A stretch of DNA of 64,000 nucleotides. Origin: Ruminococcus sp. (GTDB taxonomy: Bacteria > Bacillota > Clostridia > Oscillospirales > Ruminococcaceae). The stretch lies in contig NZ_JAFYYT010000055.1 in the NCBI RefSeq assembly GCF_017549005.1, positions 1 through 64,000 on the forward strand, in the 5' to 3' direction. The notes beneath the pieces were generated by a model, which worked only from the letters and a program-made list of their open reading frames with translations, ran no database searches and had not been told where the DNA came from. Shown here in pieces: positions 9,589-19,136 of this stretch. Each line of letters opens with the position of its first letter. The first letter of the stretch is position 1. The position numbers were made by a program, and so were the translations under genes.

Positions 9589-12500
9589 ATGAAAAAAACA
9601 AAAAAAATTCTTGCCTTGTCCGTGGCAGCAGTTATTTTATCAGGCATAACAGCGCCTTATTCCGGGATGAGAGCTGTTAATGCGGCTGATAATACTGCTT
9701 CGGAAAACTATGTATTTAGGGCCGGGGAAGTCCTGATAAACGTAAGTGATCTCGGTATCAGCGGTGATATCTGCGAGACATCTGATATTCCCGATATAAG
9801 TTCGGGTATAATGAGCTTTCTTGATGACAAAACCGAGATAGTATCACATTCAGATATCTGCGGCAACGTCTTTGAGATCACAGAGGGAGCATACAGCAGT
9901 TCGGATTACTGCATAGGAGCTTCAAGGCTCATAGCAAATAAGGAGATAGTTTCAGAGAAAAACATAAGACTGAATGCTGAAACTGTCTCAAGCGGTGAAA
10001 GAACTGTTCTTTACTCAAAGAGCGGAGATATTTATGTCAATGCTCTGCGATTTGCTTTCAATGGTATCATCTATGCGCCCAATGGCACGGTATATATCAA
10101 CAGCCATGATACGGAAATAGTCGGCGCGGTAATAGCAAAGAAGATAGTTATTGAGGGCAGCCATGCAAGCCTTTCTTCAACAGCTGAAACAATGTCAATG
10201 CTGAATGACCTTGAGTTTATTCGCAATGACAGGATATCGGAACCTGTTTCGTTCTATAACGGCGAGAACGGAAACATAACGTTCATGTTCAGTGGAGATG
10301 ATGAGCTGTGCAGCAAATCTGTCTATGCAAGATATGACGGAGGAGGTTTCAGAAAAATCACCGAAACATCTGACAATACTATATATCTTGATACAGGTGC
10401 TTTTGCAGAGACTGCCGATTATATGATAGCCGCAACGGACAAGTTCGGCAATAAGATCAGGAGCAGGATATCCACATTCAGAAAAGAAAATGATAGAATA
10501 AGCAAAGCGGTCATCGACACTGACGGTGATGAAATACCCGACGCTTATGAGGCAATGCTCGGAACTTACCCCTATTCAGCCGATACTGACGGTGACGGTT
10601 TTAACGACGGATATGAGCTGCTTACACTTTATACTGATCCGCTTATTTTTGACAGTGACAGCGACTTTGACGGTGATAAGCTTAATAATTATGCTGAAAT
10701 GCTCTCAGGTTCAGACCCGTATCTCATTGACAGCGACTTTGACGGCATATACGATAATGCTGATGCTTCTCCCCTTGAACCTCAGGACGGAGCTGAACTG
10801 AAAATCATGGATGATATCACTGTTAAGACAGGTAAATTTGATATTGTGCACCGTTTTATAAACGATAACGGCGAGAAATGTGAATCAGTTTATAACTGGC
10901 TTACAGATTCCGTCAGAACAAAGTCTGTCGGAAACAAAAGGGTTTATGGCATATTTGACGCTGAACACCGTTGTATCGATATGGTAACGGTGACACCTGA
11001 CGAGTCTGTAGTCAATGCATATACATATGACGGAGATGATCTCAGTTCCGTTTCGCACAATGGAAACAGGTATGAGTATACCTATGATGAGAACAGAAAT
11101 CTTACAGGTGTGACCATAAACGGTTATGAGCTCCTTAACAATGAATATTCCGATAATCAGCTGTCTGCTGTTCACAGTGAAGATACCGATGTAGAGTATA
11201 GCTATGACAATGACGGACAGATAGTCGGAATTGAATTTGACGGTGAAGAAGCATATGAAGTGGATTATGATGAAAACGGCTCCGTTACTGCGCTGTATGA
11301 CCACATAAATAATACCACATATGAATACAGCTACGATAAAAATGGCGATAACAGCGTTTTGAGCTCGGTGGAGACAAGCAGCGGATTTGGCTATGAGTAT
11401 TCCGGAGACGAGAGGTCTCAGAACGTGGTATATAACGACAACGGAACGCAGAAGTCGCAGAATACCGTAATTACAGGGGACGTATTCAATAAAAGCTATA
11501 ATGCCGATACAGCGCTCATTACAGGCAACAGCAGCGTTAATACAGTGGTTGAAGGCTATGAGCATTTCAATCAGATTATAAGCGTGAATGATAATGAAAT
11601 CTTATCAGCTCAATGGCAGAATTCCGAATACGGTACCGAAAAGATAGAATTCGGAGACGGGAGAGCTATTGATTATGATTACGACAGAAATGCCAATATT
11701 TCTGCAATTAATATCAATGATAAGAACAGGTCGTCCTATGAATATGATGATCTTAACAGGCTTGTCCGCGAAAATAACAGGGCAGCCGGCAGGACATATG
11801 TGTATTCCTATGATAAGTACGGAAATATCCTTTATGTTGCTGAATACAGCTTTACGGAAGGGGAGCCCGGAGAGCCCTTAAATATAACTTCATACGGATA
11901 CAATGATAGTTCATGGAACGATCTTCTTACAGAGTATAACGGGCAGAGCTTCACATATGATATGTCGGGAAAGCCTTTATCATACCGTAGCGGAATGGTT
12001 TTCGGCTGGGGAAAATACGGGAAGCTTGAAAGTGTTAAAACCAGTGACAGTGATATCGTTTATACGTATGATATCAACGGCGCCAGAACTTCTAAAACAG
12101 TAAACGGAGCAGCAACTTCCTATAACTATGAGGGCGATAAGCTGATCGAGCTCAAGAACGGAAATGACAATATTTGGTTCATATATGACGAGGGCGGCAG
12201 CATTATCGGAATGGAACATGGCGATGAGGCTTACTATTTCAGTAAGAATGCTCAGGGAGATATTGAGCGCATTGTTGATAGCAGAGGTACATATGTCTGC
12301 GAGTACAGCTATGACGCATTCGGAAATATTGTATCAGTCAGCGGTGACAGTTATATTGCTAAACTCAATCCTTTCCGCTACAGGAGCTATTTCTACGATG
12401 AAGAAACAGGCTTTTACTATCTTAATGCAAGGTACTACGATCCTGAGGTGCGCCGTTTTATAAATGCTGATGATGTGCAATATATCGGCGCTAAGGGCTC

Positions 12501-13161
12501 GGCAGCAAGCTACAACCTTTTTGCATACTGTGAAAATAATCCCGTAATGTACAGCGACCCAGGCGGAAATACTTTTAAATTCAACCGTTATTTAACGATT
12601 TCCGGAACTTTTGATAGCAGTCCCGTGTATTCAGCCTCAATATGGAACGGTTTAAGGAAATACAAAGCAAACTGCTATTGCTATGCTCTGAATATGTATG
12701 CAAGTGACAGTATATGGGAGCCAAATCAGTATATTGCTGTGAATCCCGGGAATATCAGTGGGGCGGATTTCAATTTGCGTCCGGGAAACAGCTATGCAGA
12801 AAAGATAATTAACGCACTGAATGCTGATATTCAGAAAATGAGTGAAGATATCGGCTATGTCAGCAACAAATATCTTGAAGCCTGGAACTGGATATATGCT
12901 GATCCTGCCTACGGTTCGGGCTATGATATTGCCCTTGTACTGGACCTCAGTAATGGATATACGGATTATCACTGGTACAGAAAGGACAGTAACGGAAGGT
13001 GGTCGCACAAGCCCGGAAATACAGAAGTGCGTGATGTTGACGCTTCTGGAAATCATATCTATGATCCGCAGAACGCAGACAGGGATTACACGAGCACTAC
13101 AGGTCTGAATTACAGTACCTATGTCGGTACATTCAGGATATATCGCTATGCTGTATGGTGA
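9589..13161 (+). CDS. Secreted RHS/YD-repeat protein with C-terminal putative cysteine-peptidase domain
   Basis: 1190 residues. The ATG at 9589 fits AAAGAGGA five bases upstream better than the TTG just before it. Layout: signal peptide (1-33, ending VNAADN); a beta-rich region with a bactofilin-like stretch (~130-210); Ca-binding thrombospondin type 3-like repeats (~307-400, e.g. DTDGDEIPDAYEAM, DTDGDGFNDGYEL); YD repeats (~440-920, e.g. YEYTYDENRNLTGV); an RHS core (~925-985, FYYLNARYYDPEVRRF and NPVMYSDPGG); and a ~200-residue tip. The tip contains NCYCYALNM (Cys1029) and DYHWYRKDSNGRWSHKPG (His1128), an order that suits a papain/NlpC-like cysteine peptidase. In RHS proteins the variable tip is usually the effector. 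No cognate immunity gene follows. Whether it is a toxin or an adhesin-like surface protein is open. Confidence 0.85.
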   Translation: MKKTKKILALSVAAVILSGITAPYSGMRAVNAADNTASENYVFRAGEVLINVSDLGISGDICETSDIPDISSGIMSFLDDKTEIVSHSDICGNVFEITEGAYSSSDYCIGASRLIANKEIVSEKNIRLNAETVSSGERTVLYSKSGDIYVNALRFAFNGIIYAPNGTVYINSHDTEIVGAVIAKKIVIEGSHASLSSTAETMSMLNDLEFIRNDRISEPVSFYNGENGNITFMFSGDDELCSKSVYARYDGGGFRKITETSDNTIYLDTGAFAETADYMIAATDKFGNKIRSRISTFRKENDRISKAVIDTDGDEIPDAYEAMLGTYPYSADTDGDGFNDGYELLTLYTDPLIFDSDSDFDGDKLNNYAEMLSGSDPYLIDSDFDGIYDNADASPLEPQDGAELKIMDDITVKTGKFDIVHRFINDNGEKCESVYNWLTDSVRTKSVGNKRVYGIFDAEHRCIDMVTVTPDESVVNAYTYDGDDLSSVSHNGNRYEYTYDENRNLTGVTINGYELLNNEYSDNQLSAVHSEDTDVEYSYDNDGQIVGIEFDGEEAYEVDYDENGSVTALYDHINNTTYEYSYDKNGDNSVLSSVETSSGFGYEYSGDERSQNVVYNDNGTQKSQNTVITGDVFNKSYNADTALITGNSSVNTVVEGYEHFNQIISVNDNEILSAQWQNSEYGTEKIEFGDGRAIDYDYDRNANISAININDKNRSSYEYDDLNRLVRENNRAAGRTYVYSYDKYGNILYVAEYSFTEGEPGEPLNITSYGYNDSSWNDLLTEYNGQSFTYDMSGKPLSYRSGMVFGWGKYGKLESVKTSDSDIVYTYDINGARTSKTVNGAATSYNYEGDKLIELKNGNDNIWFIYDEGGSIIGMEHGDEAYYFSKNAQGDIERIVDSRGTYVCEYSYDAFGNIVSVSGDSYIAKLNPFRYRSYFYDEETGFYYLNARYYDPEVRRFINADDVQYIGAKGSAASYNLFAYCENNPVMYSDPGGNTFKFNRYLTISGTFDSSPVYSASIWNGLRKYKANCYCYALNMYASDSIWEPNQYIAVNPGNISGADFNLRPGNSYAEKIINALNADIQKMSEDIGYVSNKYLEAWNWIYADPAYGSGYDIALVLDLSNGYTDYHWYRKDSNGRWSHKPGNTEVRDVDASGNHIYDPQNADRDYTSTTGLNYSTYVGTFRIYRYAVW

Positions 13162-13703
13162 TATATATTATGAAAAAGTGCTCGTTAAGCTAACATATAA
13201 TTTAATATGAGACAGTTATGTTATTGAGATAAAAGAATACATTTTTATAGGATTGAATGGAGAGGCATGATGAATTATGGCAGGTAAGTATATACAGATT
13301 TAAGAAAATTATTTAATAGCAATTAATGGTTAGAACTTATTGTATAAATCTGATACAATATAACATATTGTTGCATGAATTAAGTGCAATAATGCTTGCA
13401 AAGTTGATATTCTGCTTTAAACGAGCTTAATACTGCCTTTTGGACAATTGTCGTAATACAATAGAAGCAATTACTTTGGTCGGATTTGTTCGGTTTCATA
13501 TTTATTTCCGTAAAAAATATTTTTTGAAATATGTTACACTTTACATGAAGAATGCGTTATTATAAAGGGAGAAATTATTTTAATAAAATAAGGCATATGT
13601 AACAAATATTCTTTGATGCTCATTGATCGGCGCATTTTGATCTGAGTTTTTTGCGTCGAATCCTGAACATAAATACTAAAATACTAATAAGGAGGAACCA
13701 TTT
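13162..13703. other. AT-rich intergenic region
   Basis: No frame of useful length and no strong hairpin. The place where an RHS immunity gene would be expected is empty. The only clear signal is the Shine-Dalgarno AAGGAGG just before the next gene. Confidence 0.5.
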
Positions 13704-16700
13704 ATGGAAAACAAATGGAAAAAAGCTGCTGCATTTGCAATGTCATTAGCACTTGTAGCAGTAAATTCAGCAGGTTCATTGTCAAATTCCAACATGATCG
13801 TGGCAAAAGCCGCAGAAGCAACCGTGGAGTCAAGTGAAACAGCAGGAACTGTTTCCAAACAGGGAGAGGATGAGTCGTATTATGACGCAGAGACAGAAAC
13901 TCTTCATCTTAAAGGCTATGTAAGAAACGGTGACAATCATACAGGCCTTATTTATCCTGACGGAATTGATGGTGCTGTCATGCATATTGTTGCTGACGAA
14001 GGAACAGTACTTCCTGTCGATTCAAGCTTTTTGTTCTATGAGAAAAGTATAGAAACAATTGATCTGAAAAATGCAGATACTTCCAATGTAACAGACATGT
14101 CACATATGTTTGCTGGTATGCTTAAAATAAAATACCTTGATCTCAGCGGTTGTGATACATCAAATGTAACGAATATGTCTGGTATGTTCAGTTCATGGTG
14201 GCATAGTGCTGACTATATTAATATCAGCGGATTGGATACATCAAAAGTCACAGATATGTCAGATATGTTCACTTTCAATGACGTAGGACCATTTGACCTG
14301 ACAATTTTCGATACATCAAATGTAACTGATATGTCTAATATGTTTGGCTGGAGCGGTGCTGATGTACTTGATCTGAGCAGTTTTGATACTTCAAAGGTTA
14401 CGGATATGTCCGATATGTTTTATGTAGCAAACCCTAAAACTATATATGTTGGTCCTGGCTGGACAACCGAATCTGCTATCGGTGCGGATATGTTTGGGGA
14501 ATGCTATGATATCGTTGGCGGCGCAGGAACAGTATATGATCCTAACCAAACTGGCATAGAATACGCTCACGTAGACGGCGGTTCGGAAAATCCGGGATAC
14601 CTGACATTTAAAGATCCCCAAAAGGACGAGTCATACTTTGACGCAGAAACAGGAACACTTCACCTTAAGGGCTATGTAAGAAACGGTGGGGAAGAGACAG
14701 GTCTCGCTCTGCCCGAGGGCGTTGAAGGAATAGATGTTATTAATATTGTTGCTGATGAAGGAACAGTACTTCCCGAGGATTGCAGATGGTTACTGTTAGG
14801 TCTTGACTCCGTCGAAACGATAGATCTGAAAAATGCAGATTCTTCCAATGTTACGGATATGTCATATATGTTTGGCAATACTAATCTGTATTTAGCATTG
14901 TATGAAGAGGATTATTTGCCTTACTCACATATAAAGTCTATTGACCTTATAGGAATGGATACAAGCAACGTAACTGATATGAGTTATATGTTTGCAGGCT
15001 GTTTGGAACTTGAATCTCTTGACCTGAGTAGCTTTGATACATCAAATGTTCAAAGTATGAAATATATGTTTTTGATTGACGCGGCTCTTAAATCTCTTGA
15101 TCTCAGCAGCTTTGATACATCTTATGTTTCTGATATGAGTAATATGTTTGATTTATGTTTCGGTCTTGAACACATTGATATCAAAAGTTTTAATACAATG
15201 TACGTTAATGATTTCAGTGGGATGTTCAATGGCTGCAGATCTTTAACATCTCTTGATATAAGCAATTTTGATACGAGATGGGCAAAGGATATGAACCGTA
15301 TGTTTACGGGATGCGAAGAGCTTTCAGATATCGATCTCAGCAGTTTTGTTACAAGACAAGTTACTGATATGAGTTATATGTTTTGTAATTGCGACAAGCT
15401 CAAATCGCTTGATATTAGTAACTTTGATACAGCATATGTTACTGACATGAGCAATATGTTTGGAGGTTGCAATTCTCTTGAAACAATAATAGTCGGTAAT
15501 GGTTGGTCGACCGAGTCCGTCGAAGAAGCCTCTTATATGTTCTACCGTTGTGAAAAGCTTAAAGGCGGTGAAGGAACAGTATACGATGAAAAACATATTG
15601 ACATAGAATACGCTCATGTTGATGGCGCCAATGATAATCCCGGATATTTCACTCCTATGGATACTAATGGTGACGAAACATATTATGATGCAGAGACAGA
15701 GACCCTTCACCTTAAAGGCAACGTCAGAAACAGCACTAATGGTACAGGCATTATTTATCCTGATGTAATTAATGGGGACATCAAGCATATTGTTGCTGAT
15801 GAGGGAACAGTACTTCCTGTTGATTCCAACCATCTGTTCAGCCATACGAGCGCAGAAACGATTGATCTGAAAAATGCAGATACTTCCAATGTAACTGATA
15901 TGTCTTATATGTTTGAATGGGGATATAGCATACAAGCTATTGATTTCACAAACTTTGATACTTCAAAAGTTACGAATATGGCAGGGATGTTCTCAAATTG
16001 GTATCATACTACACCTCCGATTGACATAAGTGGTTTTGATACAAGCAATGTTACGAATATGTCGGGTATGTTTTCAGCTTGTACCGCAGAGTCGTTTGAT
16101 TTCAGTCATCTGGATACTTCAAGTGTTACTAATATGTCAGGTATGTTTATGTGGGGTGGCTATGATTCACTTGATCTGAATAACTTTGATACATCAAATG
16201 TAACTGATATGTCTAATATGTTTGGTTGGAATTATGGTATAGAAACTATTGATATCAGCAGCTTTGATACATCAAATGTTACTAATATGGATAGCATGTT
16301 CGCAGCATGTGGAAGGCTCACTACTGTATATGTAGGCCCAAACTGGACTACAGAAAATGTTGTCCTTACTCCATGGTTCCCTATGTTTACGGACTGCGAA
16401 AGTCTGATAGGCGGCGAAGGAACAAAGATTTCATCAGACCATGATATTGATTATGCCCATGCAGATGGCGGCAAGGAAAACCCAGGCTACTTTACTCTGA
16501 AAGAGAATAATAAAGACAAATCATATTTTGACGCAGAAACTGGAACACTTCACCTTAAGGGCGAAATAAGAGGTGCAGGTTACGATAAGGGTCTTGTACT
16601 TCCTGCCGGAGTAGATAGAAATAAAGTTAATCATATTATTGCTGAAGAGGGTACTGTTCTTCCGGAAGACTGCAGTTATTTCTGTATACGCATTCCAAAT

Positions 16701-17753
16701 CTTGAAACAATAGATCTCCATAATGCTGATACTTCAAATGTTACGGATATGTCTTATATGTTTATGCCCGTTGACGACGAAAATTATGACATGAAAGAGA
16801 TCAATATAAGCAATTTCGATACATCAAAGGTAACAAATATGAAGGGTATGTTCAAATGGTGCACTATGGCCAAAGCACCTGATTTCAGCAGCTTTGACAC
16901 TTCAAATGTTACTGATATGTCTGAGATGTTTGCATACAGTACAATGATCAGGGAACTTGATCTCAGCAGCTTTGATACGTCCAATGTTACGGATATGTCT
17001 GGAATGTTTGCAAAATGCATTCTTCTTGAATCAATAGATGTAAGCAGTTTCAATACATCAAAGGTTACAGATATGTCTGAGATGTTTATGCTGACCCCTG
17101 TTGAATATCTTGATCTTAGTGGCTTTGATACGATCAATGTTACTGATATGTCGAATATGTTTTGTGGATCACATATCCGTTCAATTGATACAAATGGTTT
17201 CGATACAAGAAATGTGACTAATATGCAGGGAATGTTTTTCAATTCTTGCATTGAGTCGATAGATGTAAGTAAATTCGATACATCAAATGTTACTGATATG
17301 TCCGATATGTTCGATGCTTGTGGTCGTCTTGAATTACTTGACATGAGCAGTTTTGATACATCGAATGTAAAAAATATGGCGGGTATGTTTGCTGGATGCA
17401 ATTCACTTGAAAAAATAACAGTCGGAGATGGCTGGTCAACTGAGTCGTTAGAAGAATCAGCTTGTATGTTTTCGGGCTGCGAAAAACTCAAGGGCGGTGC
17501 AGGAACAGTATATGATGAAAATCATACTGACGCAGAATATGCACGTATCGACGGCGGCAAATCCGCTCCCGGCTATTTTACATCTGTCAATGGTAACAGC
17601 GAAGAGGATACAACTATTGTTATAGTCATTCCTGAGGAAACAATGAATGTGATTTCATATCTGTATGATAGCATAAGTGATCCTACGATCAAAAACATTG
17701 CTTCTACAGCAAAGAACTTCCTTAGCAAGTATTTTTCTTTCAGAATAATATGA
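13704..17753 (+). CDS. Giant DUF285 (BspA-like) repeat protein
   Basis: 1349 residues, ATG at 13704 behind AAGGAGG. An N-terminal signal sequence (KKAAAFAMSLALVAVNSAGS) is followed by about 40 copies of the ~24-residue DUF285 repeat with core FDTSNVTDMSNMF, which forms an LRR-like solenoid. The repeats fall into four larger modules. Each opens with the same signature, D-x-S/T-Y-Y/F-D-A-E-T-x-T-L-H-L-K-G, near residues 56, 308, 657 and 938, and most close with G(E/A)GT-x-Y(D)...HxDG...NPGY/FT. The protein ends in a short amphipathic tail without LPXTG, dockerin or transmembrane anchor. BspA-like proteins bind host or matrix proteins or other bacteria. Here it is probably a secreted or cell-associated adhesin; the ligand is unknown. 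Confidence 0.88.
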   Translation: MENKWKKAAAFAMSLALVAVNSAGSLSNSNMIVAKAAEATVESSETAGTVSKQGEDESYYDAETETLHLKGYVRNGDNHTGLIYPDGIDGAVMHIVADEGTVLPVDSSFLFYEKSIETIDLKNADTSNVTDMSHMFAGMLKIKYLDLSGCDTSNVTNMSGMFSSWWHSADYINISGLDTSKVTDMSDMFTFNDVGPFDLTIFDTSNVTDMSNMFGWSGADVLDLSSFDTSKVTDMSDMFYVANPKTIYVGPGWTTESAIGADMFGECYDIVGGAGTVYDPNQTGIEYAHVDGGSENPGYLTFKDPQKDESYFDAETGTLHLKGYVRNGGEETGLALPEGVEGIDVINIVADEGTVLPEDCRWLLLGLDSVETIDLKNADSSNVTDMSYMFGNTNLYLALYEEDYLPYSHIKSIDLIGMDTSNVTDMSYMFAGCLELESLDLSSFDTSNVQSMKYMFLIDAALKSLDLSSFDTSYVSDMSNMFDLCFGLEHIDIKSFNTMYVNDFSGMFNGCRSLTSLDISNFDTRWAKDMNRMFTGCEELSDIDLSSFVTRQVTDMSYMFCNCDKLKSLDISNFDTAYVTDMSNMFGGCNSLETIIVGNGWSTESVEEASYMFYRCEKLKGGEGTVYDEKHIDIEYAHVDGANDNPGYFTPMDTNGDETYYDAETETLHLKGNVRNSTNGTGIIYPDVINGDIKHIVADEGTVLPVDSNHLFSHTSAETIDLKNADTSNVTDMSYMFEWGYSIQAIDFTNFDTSKVTNMAGMFSNWYHTTPPIDISGFDTSNVTNMSGMFSACTAESFDFSHLDTSSVTNMSGMFMWGGYDSLDLNNFDTSNVTDMSNMFGWNYGIETIDISSFDTSNVTNMDSMFAACGRLTTVYVGPNWTTENVVLTPWFPMFTDCESLIGGEGTKISSDHDIDYAHADGGKENPGYFTLKENNKDKSYFDAETGTLHLKGEIRGAGYDKGLVLPAGVDRNKVNHIIAEEGTVLPEDCSYFCIRIPNLETIDLHNADTSNVTDMSYMFMPVDDENYDMKEINISNFDTSKVTNMKGMFKWCTMAKAPDFSSFDTSNVTDMSEMFAYSTMIRELDLSSFDTSNVTDMSGMFAKCILLESIDVSSFNTSKVTDMSEMFMLTPVEYLDLSGFDTINVTDMSNMFCGSHIRSIDTNGFDTRNVTNMQGMFFNSCIESIDVSKFDTSNVTDMSDMFDACGRLELLDMSSFDTSNVKNMAGMFAGCNSLEKITVGDGWSTESLEESACMFSGCEKLKGGAGTVYDENHTDAEYARIDGGKSAPGYFTSVNGNSEEDTTIVIVIPEETMNVISYLYDSISDPTIKNIASTAKNFLSKYFSFRII

Positions 17754-17833
17754 TAGTTAATGATGGAATTGGGCTTAAATTAACCTCAAATTCCGTGCAA
17801 ACGAAAAATAGTGCAATAAAATAGTATGTGATG

Positions 17834-17860
17834 AGACCGATTGCGAAAGCAGTCGGTCTT
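17834..17860 (+). terminator. Weak hairpin after the DUF285 gene
   Basis: Arms AGACCGA and TCGGTCT enclose TTGCGAAAGCAG, which can itself pair partly (CTGC-like). The following sequence TATCTGTATATT is a poor U-tract. It is the only terminator candidate in the gap 17754-18055; the rest of that gap shows nothing else. Confidence 0.4.
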
Positions 17861-18055
17861 ATCTGTATATTAGCAAATGATTATTTGACACTTACGAATA
17901 TAGTCCATTGCAGGGACCATGACCGGTATAGAATAATAATTACTTTGAAAAAGGCAAGAGGCTTTACAATGTCATTCGCGTTATCAACAGAGTTGACTTT
18001 TATCGTGGACAGAGTTATAATATTTAGAGGATTTATATAAGGGAGAATGATTTTT

Positions 18056-19042
18056 ATGAAAATGACAAGATTTATATCAGTAATTAGTGCGGCGGCAATA
18101 TCCTTGTGCTGTATCTCAGTGAGCAGCGCTGCGGCAGCAGTATCGGCAAATAATGATATATCTGCGCTTTCTGCCAATAAGCAGGCAGGATATAACCCGT
18201 GCAATAAGCAGGATAACAAGGAAGTGCCCTATGACGGCTCAAAATGGTTACAGCCAAAAAAGTGGGGCTCAACAAAGGTTGATCCTAATAATTATAAGGG
18301 GAAAGCAAAGCTGTGGTTCGATAAAGTATCGATTACTGTTAATGATGCAAGAAGTATGGCTGATGCCGGTGAGGTTCAGCGTATATGCTTTCATGCGTCA
18401 GGTATACAGGATAAAGTATCGACAATGGAATTTCATATTTATTATGATGCAAGGCTGACTTCCCAAAAAATAGGACGCTCTCCAATATTAGCCGGAGGTG
18501 CGGCGGCTGATTTTTCACCTGTTACGACATTTATATAAGATGGAGCTATTAAGTGGTCAGCATGTGCGGAAGGTGATTACTCATATGACGGCGATCTGTT
18601 TTACATGGATTTTATTCTACCTAAGAACGCTAAGGTCGGCGATATTTATCCTATCGGTATTGAATATTATTATGACGGAGCATTTAGTGACATTTTTTAT
18701 AATTATCACCAGGATGACGAGGGAAAGCTGCAGATGGCCCATGTTTTTACCAAAGGAATACAGAATGGGTATATTAAAATAGTAAAAGGCGGTGCGCTTG
18801 GCGATCCAAATGGTGACGGCGATATAAACGCCGTGGACGCTTCAAACATTCTTTCTGTTTACAGCAGGATATCCACCAAAAAGGCAGCGCTTACAGATAC
18901 GGAGCGAGCATACTGTGATGTGAACAAGGACGGTTTCGTAGATGCAGTTGACGCTTCCAGAGTCCTTTCATACTATGCTTATATTTCTACGAATAAGGGT
19001 AAAAATAAACTTGACTTTGTGACATATGTGATGAATTCATAA
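18056..19042 (+). pseudogene. Secreted cohesin-dockerin adaptor, interrupted by an in-frame TAA
   Basis: ATG at 18056 with GGGAGA upstream; an ATG at 18047 is too close to that site. The frame gives a signal peptide (ISVISAAAISLCCIS...), then a cohesin-like beta-sandwich (AKLWFDKVSITVND, MEFHIYYDARL). It is stopped by TAA at 18536-18538. The same frame continues at once with DGAIKWSACAEGDYSY and FILPKNAKVGDIYPIGIEYY, the second half of the cohesin. A two-repeat dockerin follows (GDPNGDGDINAVDASNIL, CDVNKDGFVDAVDASRVL), ending at 19042. One cohesin plus one dockerin is the layout of adaptor scaffoldins such as ScaC of R. flavefaciens. As read, only a half cohesin is made. Readthrough, mutation or sequence error cannot be separated here. 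Confidence 0.7.
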
Positions 19043-19099
19043 TAATGCGAACCGTCTATGTGGTCGGTACATGGCTTTTGATTCAACTGAACACGAAAA

Positions 19100-19133
19100 A
19101 AGGACTTCTCAAATGAGAAGTCCTTAATAATTT
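19100..19133. terminator. Bidirectional terminator between convergent genes
   Basis: Arms AAGGACTTCTC (19100-19110) and GAGAAGTCCTT (19115-19125) with a 4-nt loop. A-rich sequence lies on the left and an AT-rich stretch on the right, so it can serve the cohesin gene (+) and the lipoprotein gene (-). Confidence 0.8.
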
Positions 19134-19136
19134 ATA

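Noticed and set aside
10885-11565. Minus-strand frame of 226 codons inside the RHS gene
   Set aside because: Caused by the codon bias of YD repeats; no start signal or domain.
15324-15935. Minus-strand frame of 203 codons inside the DUF285 gene
   Set aside because: Antisense shadow of the repeated FDTSNVTDM codons.
17828-18040. Short plus-strand frame before the cohesin gene
   Set aside because: It covers the hairpin and the leader of the next gene, lacks a Shine-Dalgarno and shows no domain.
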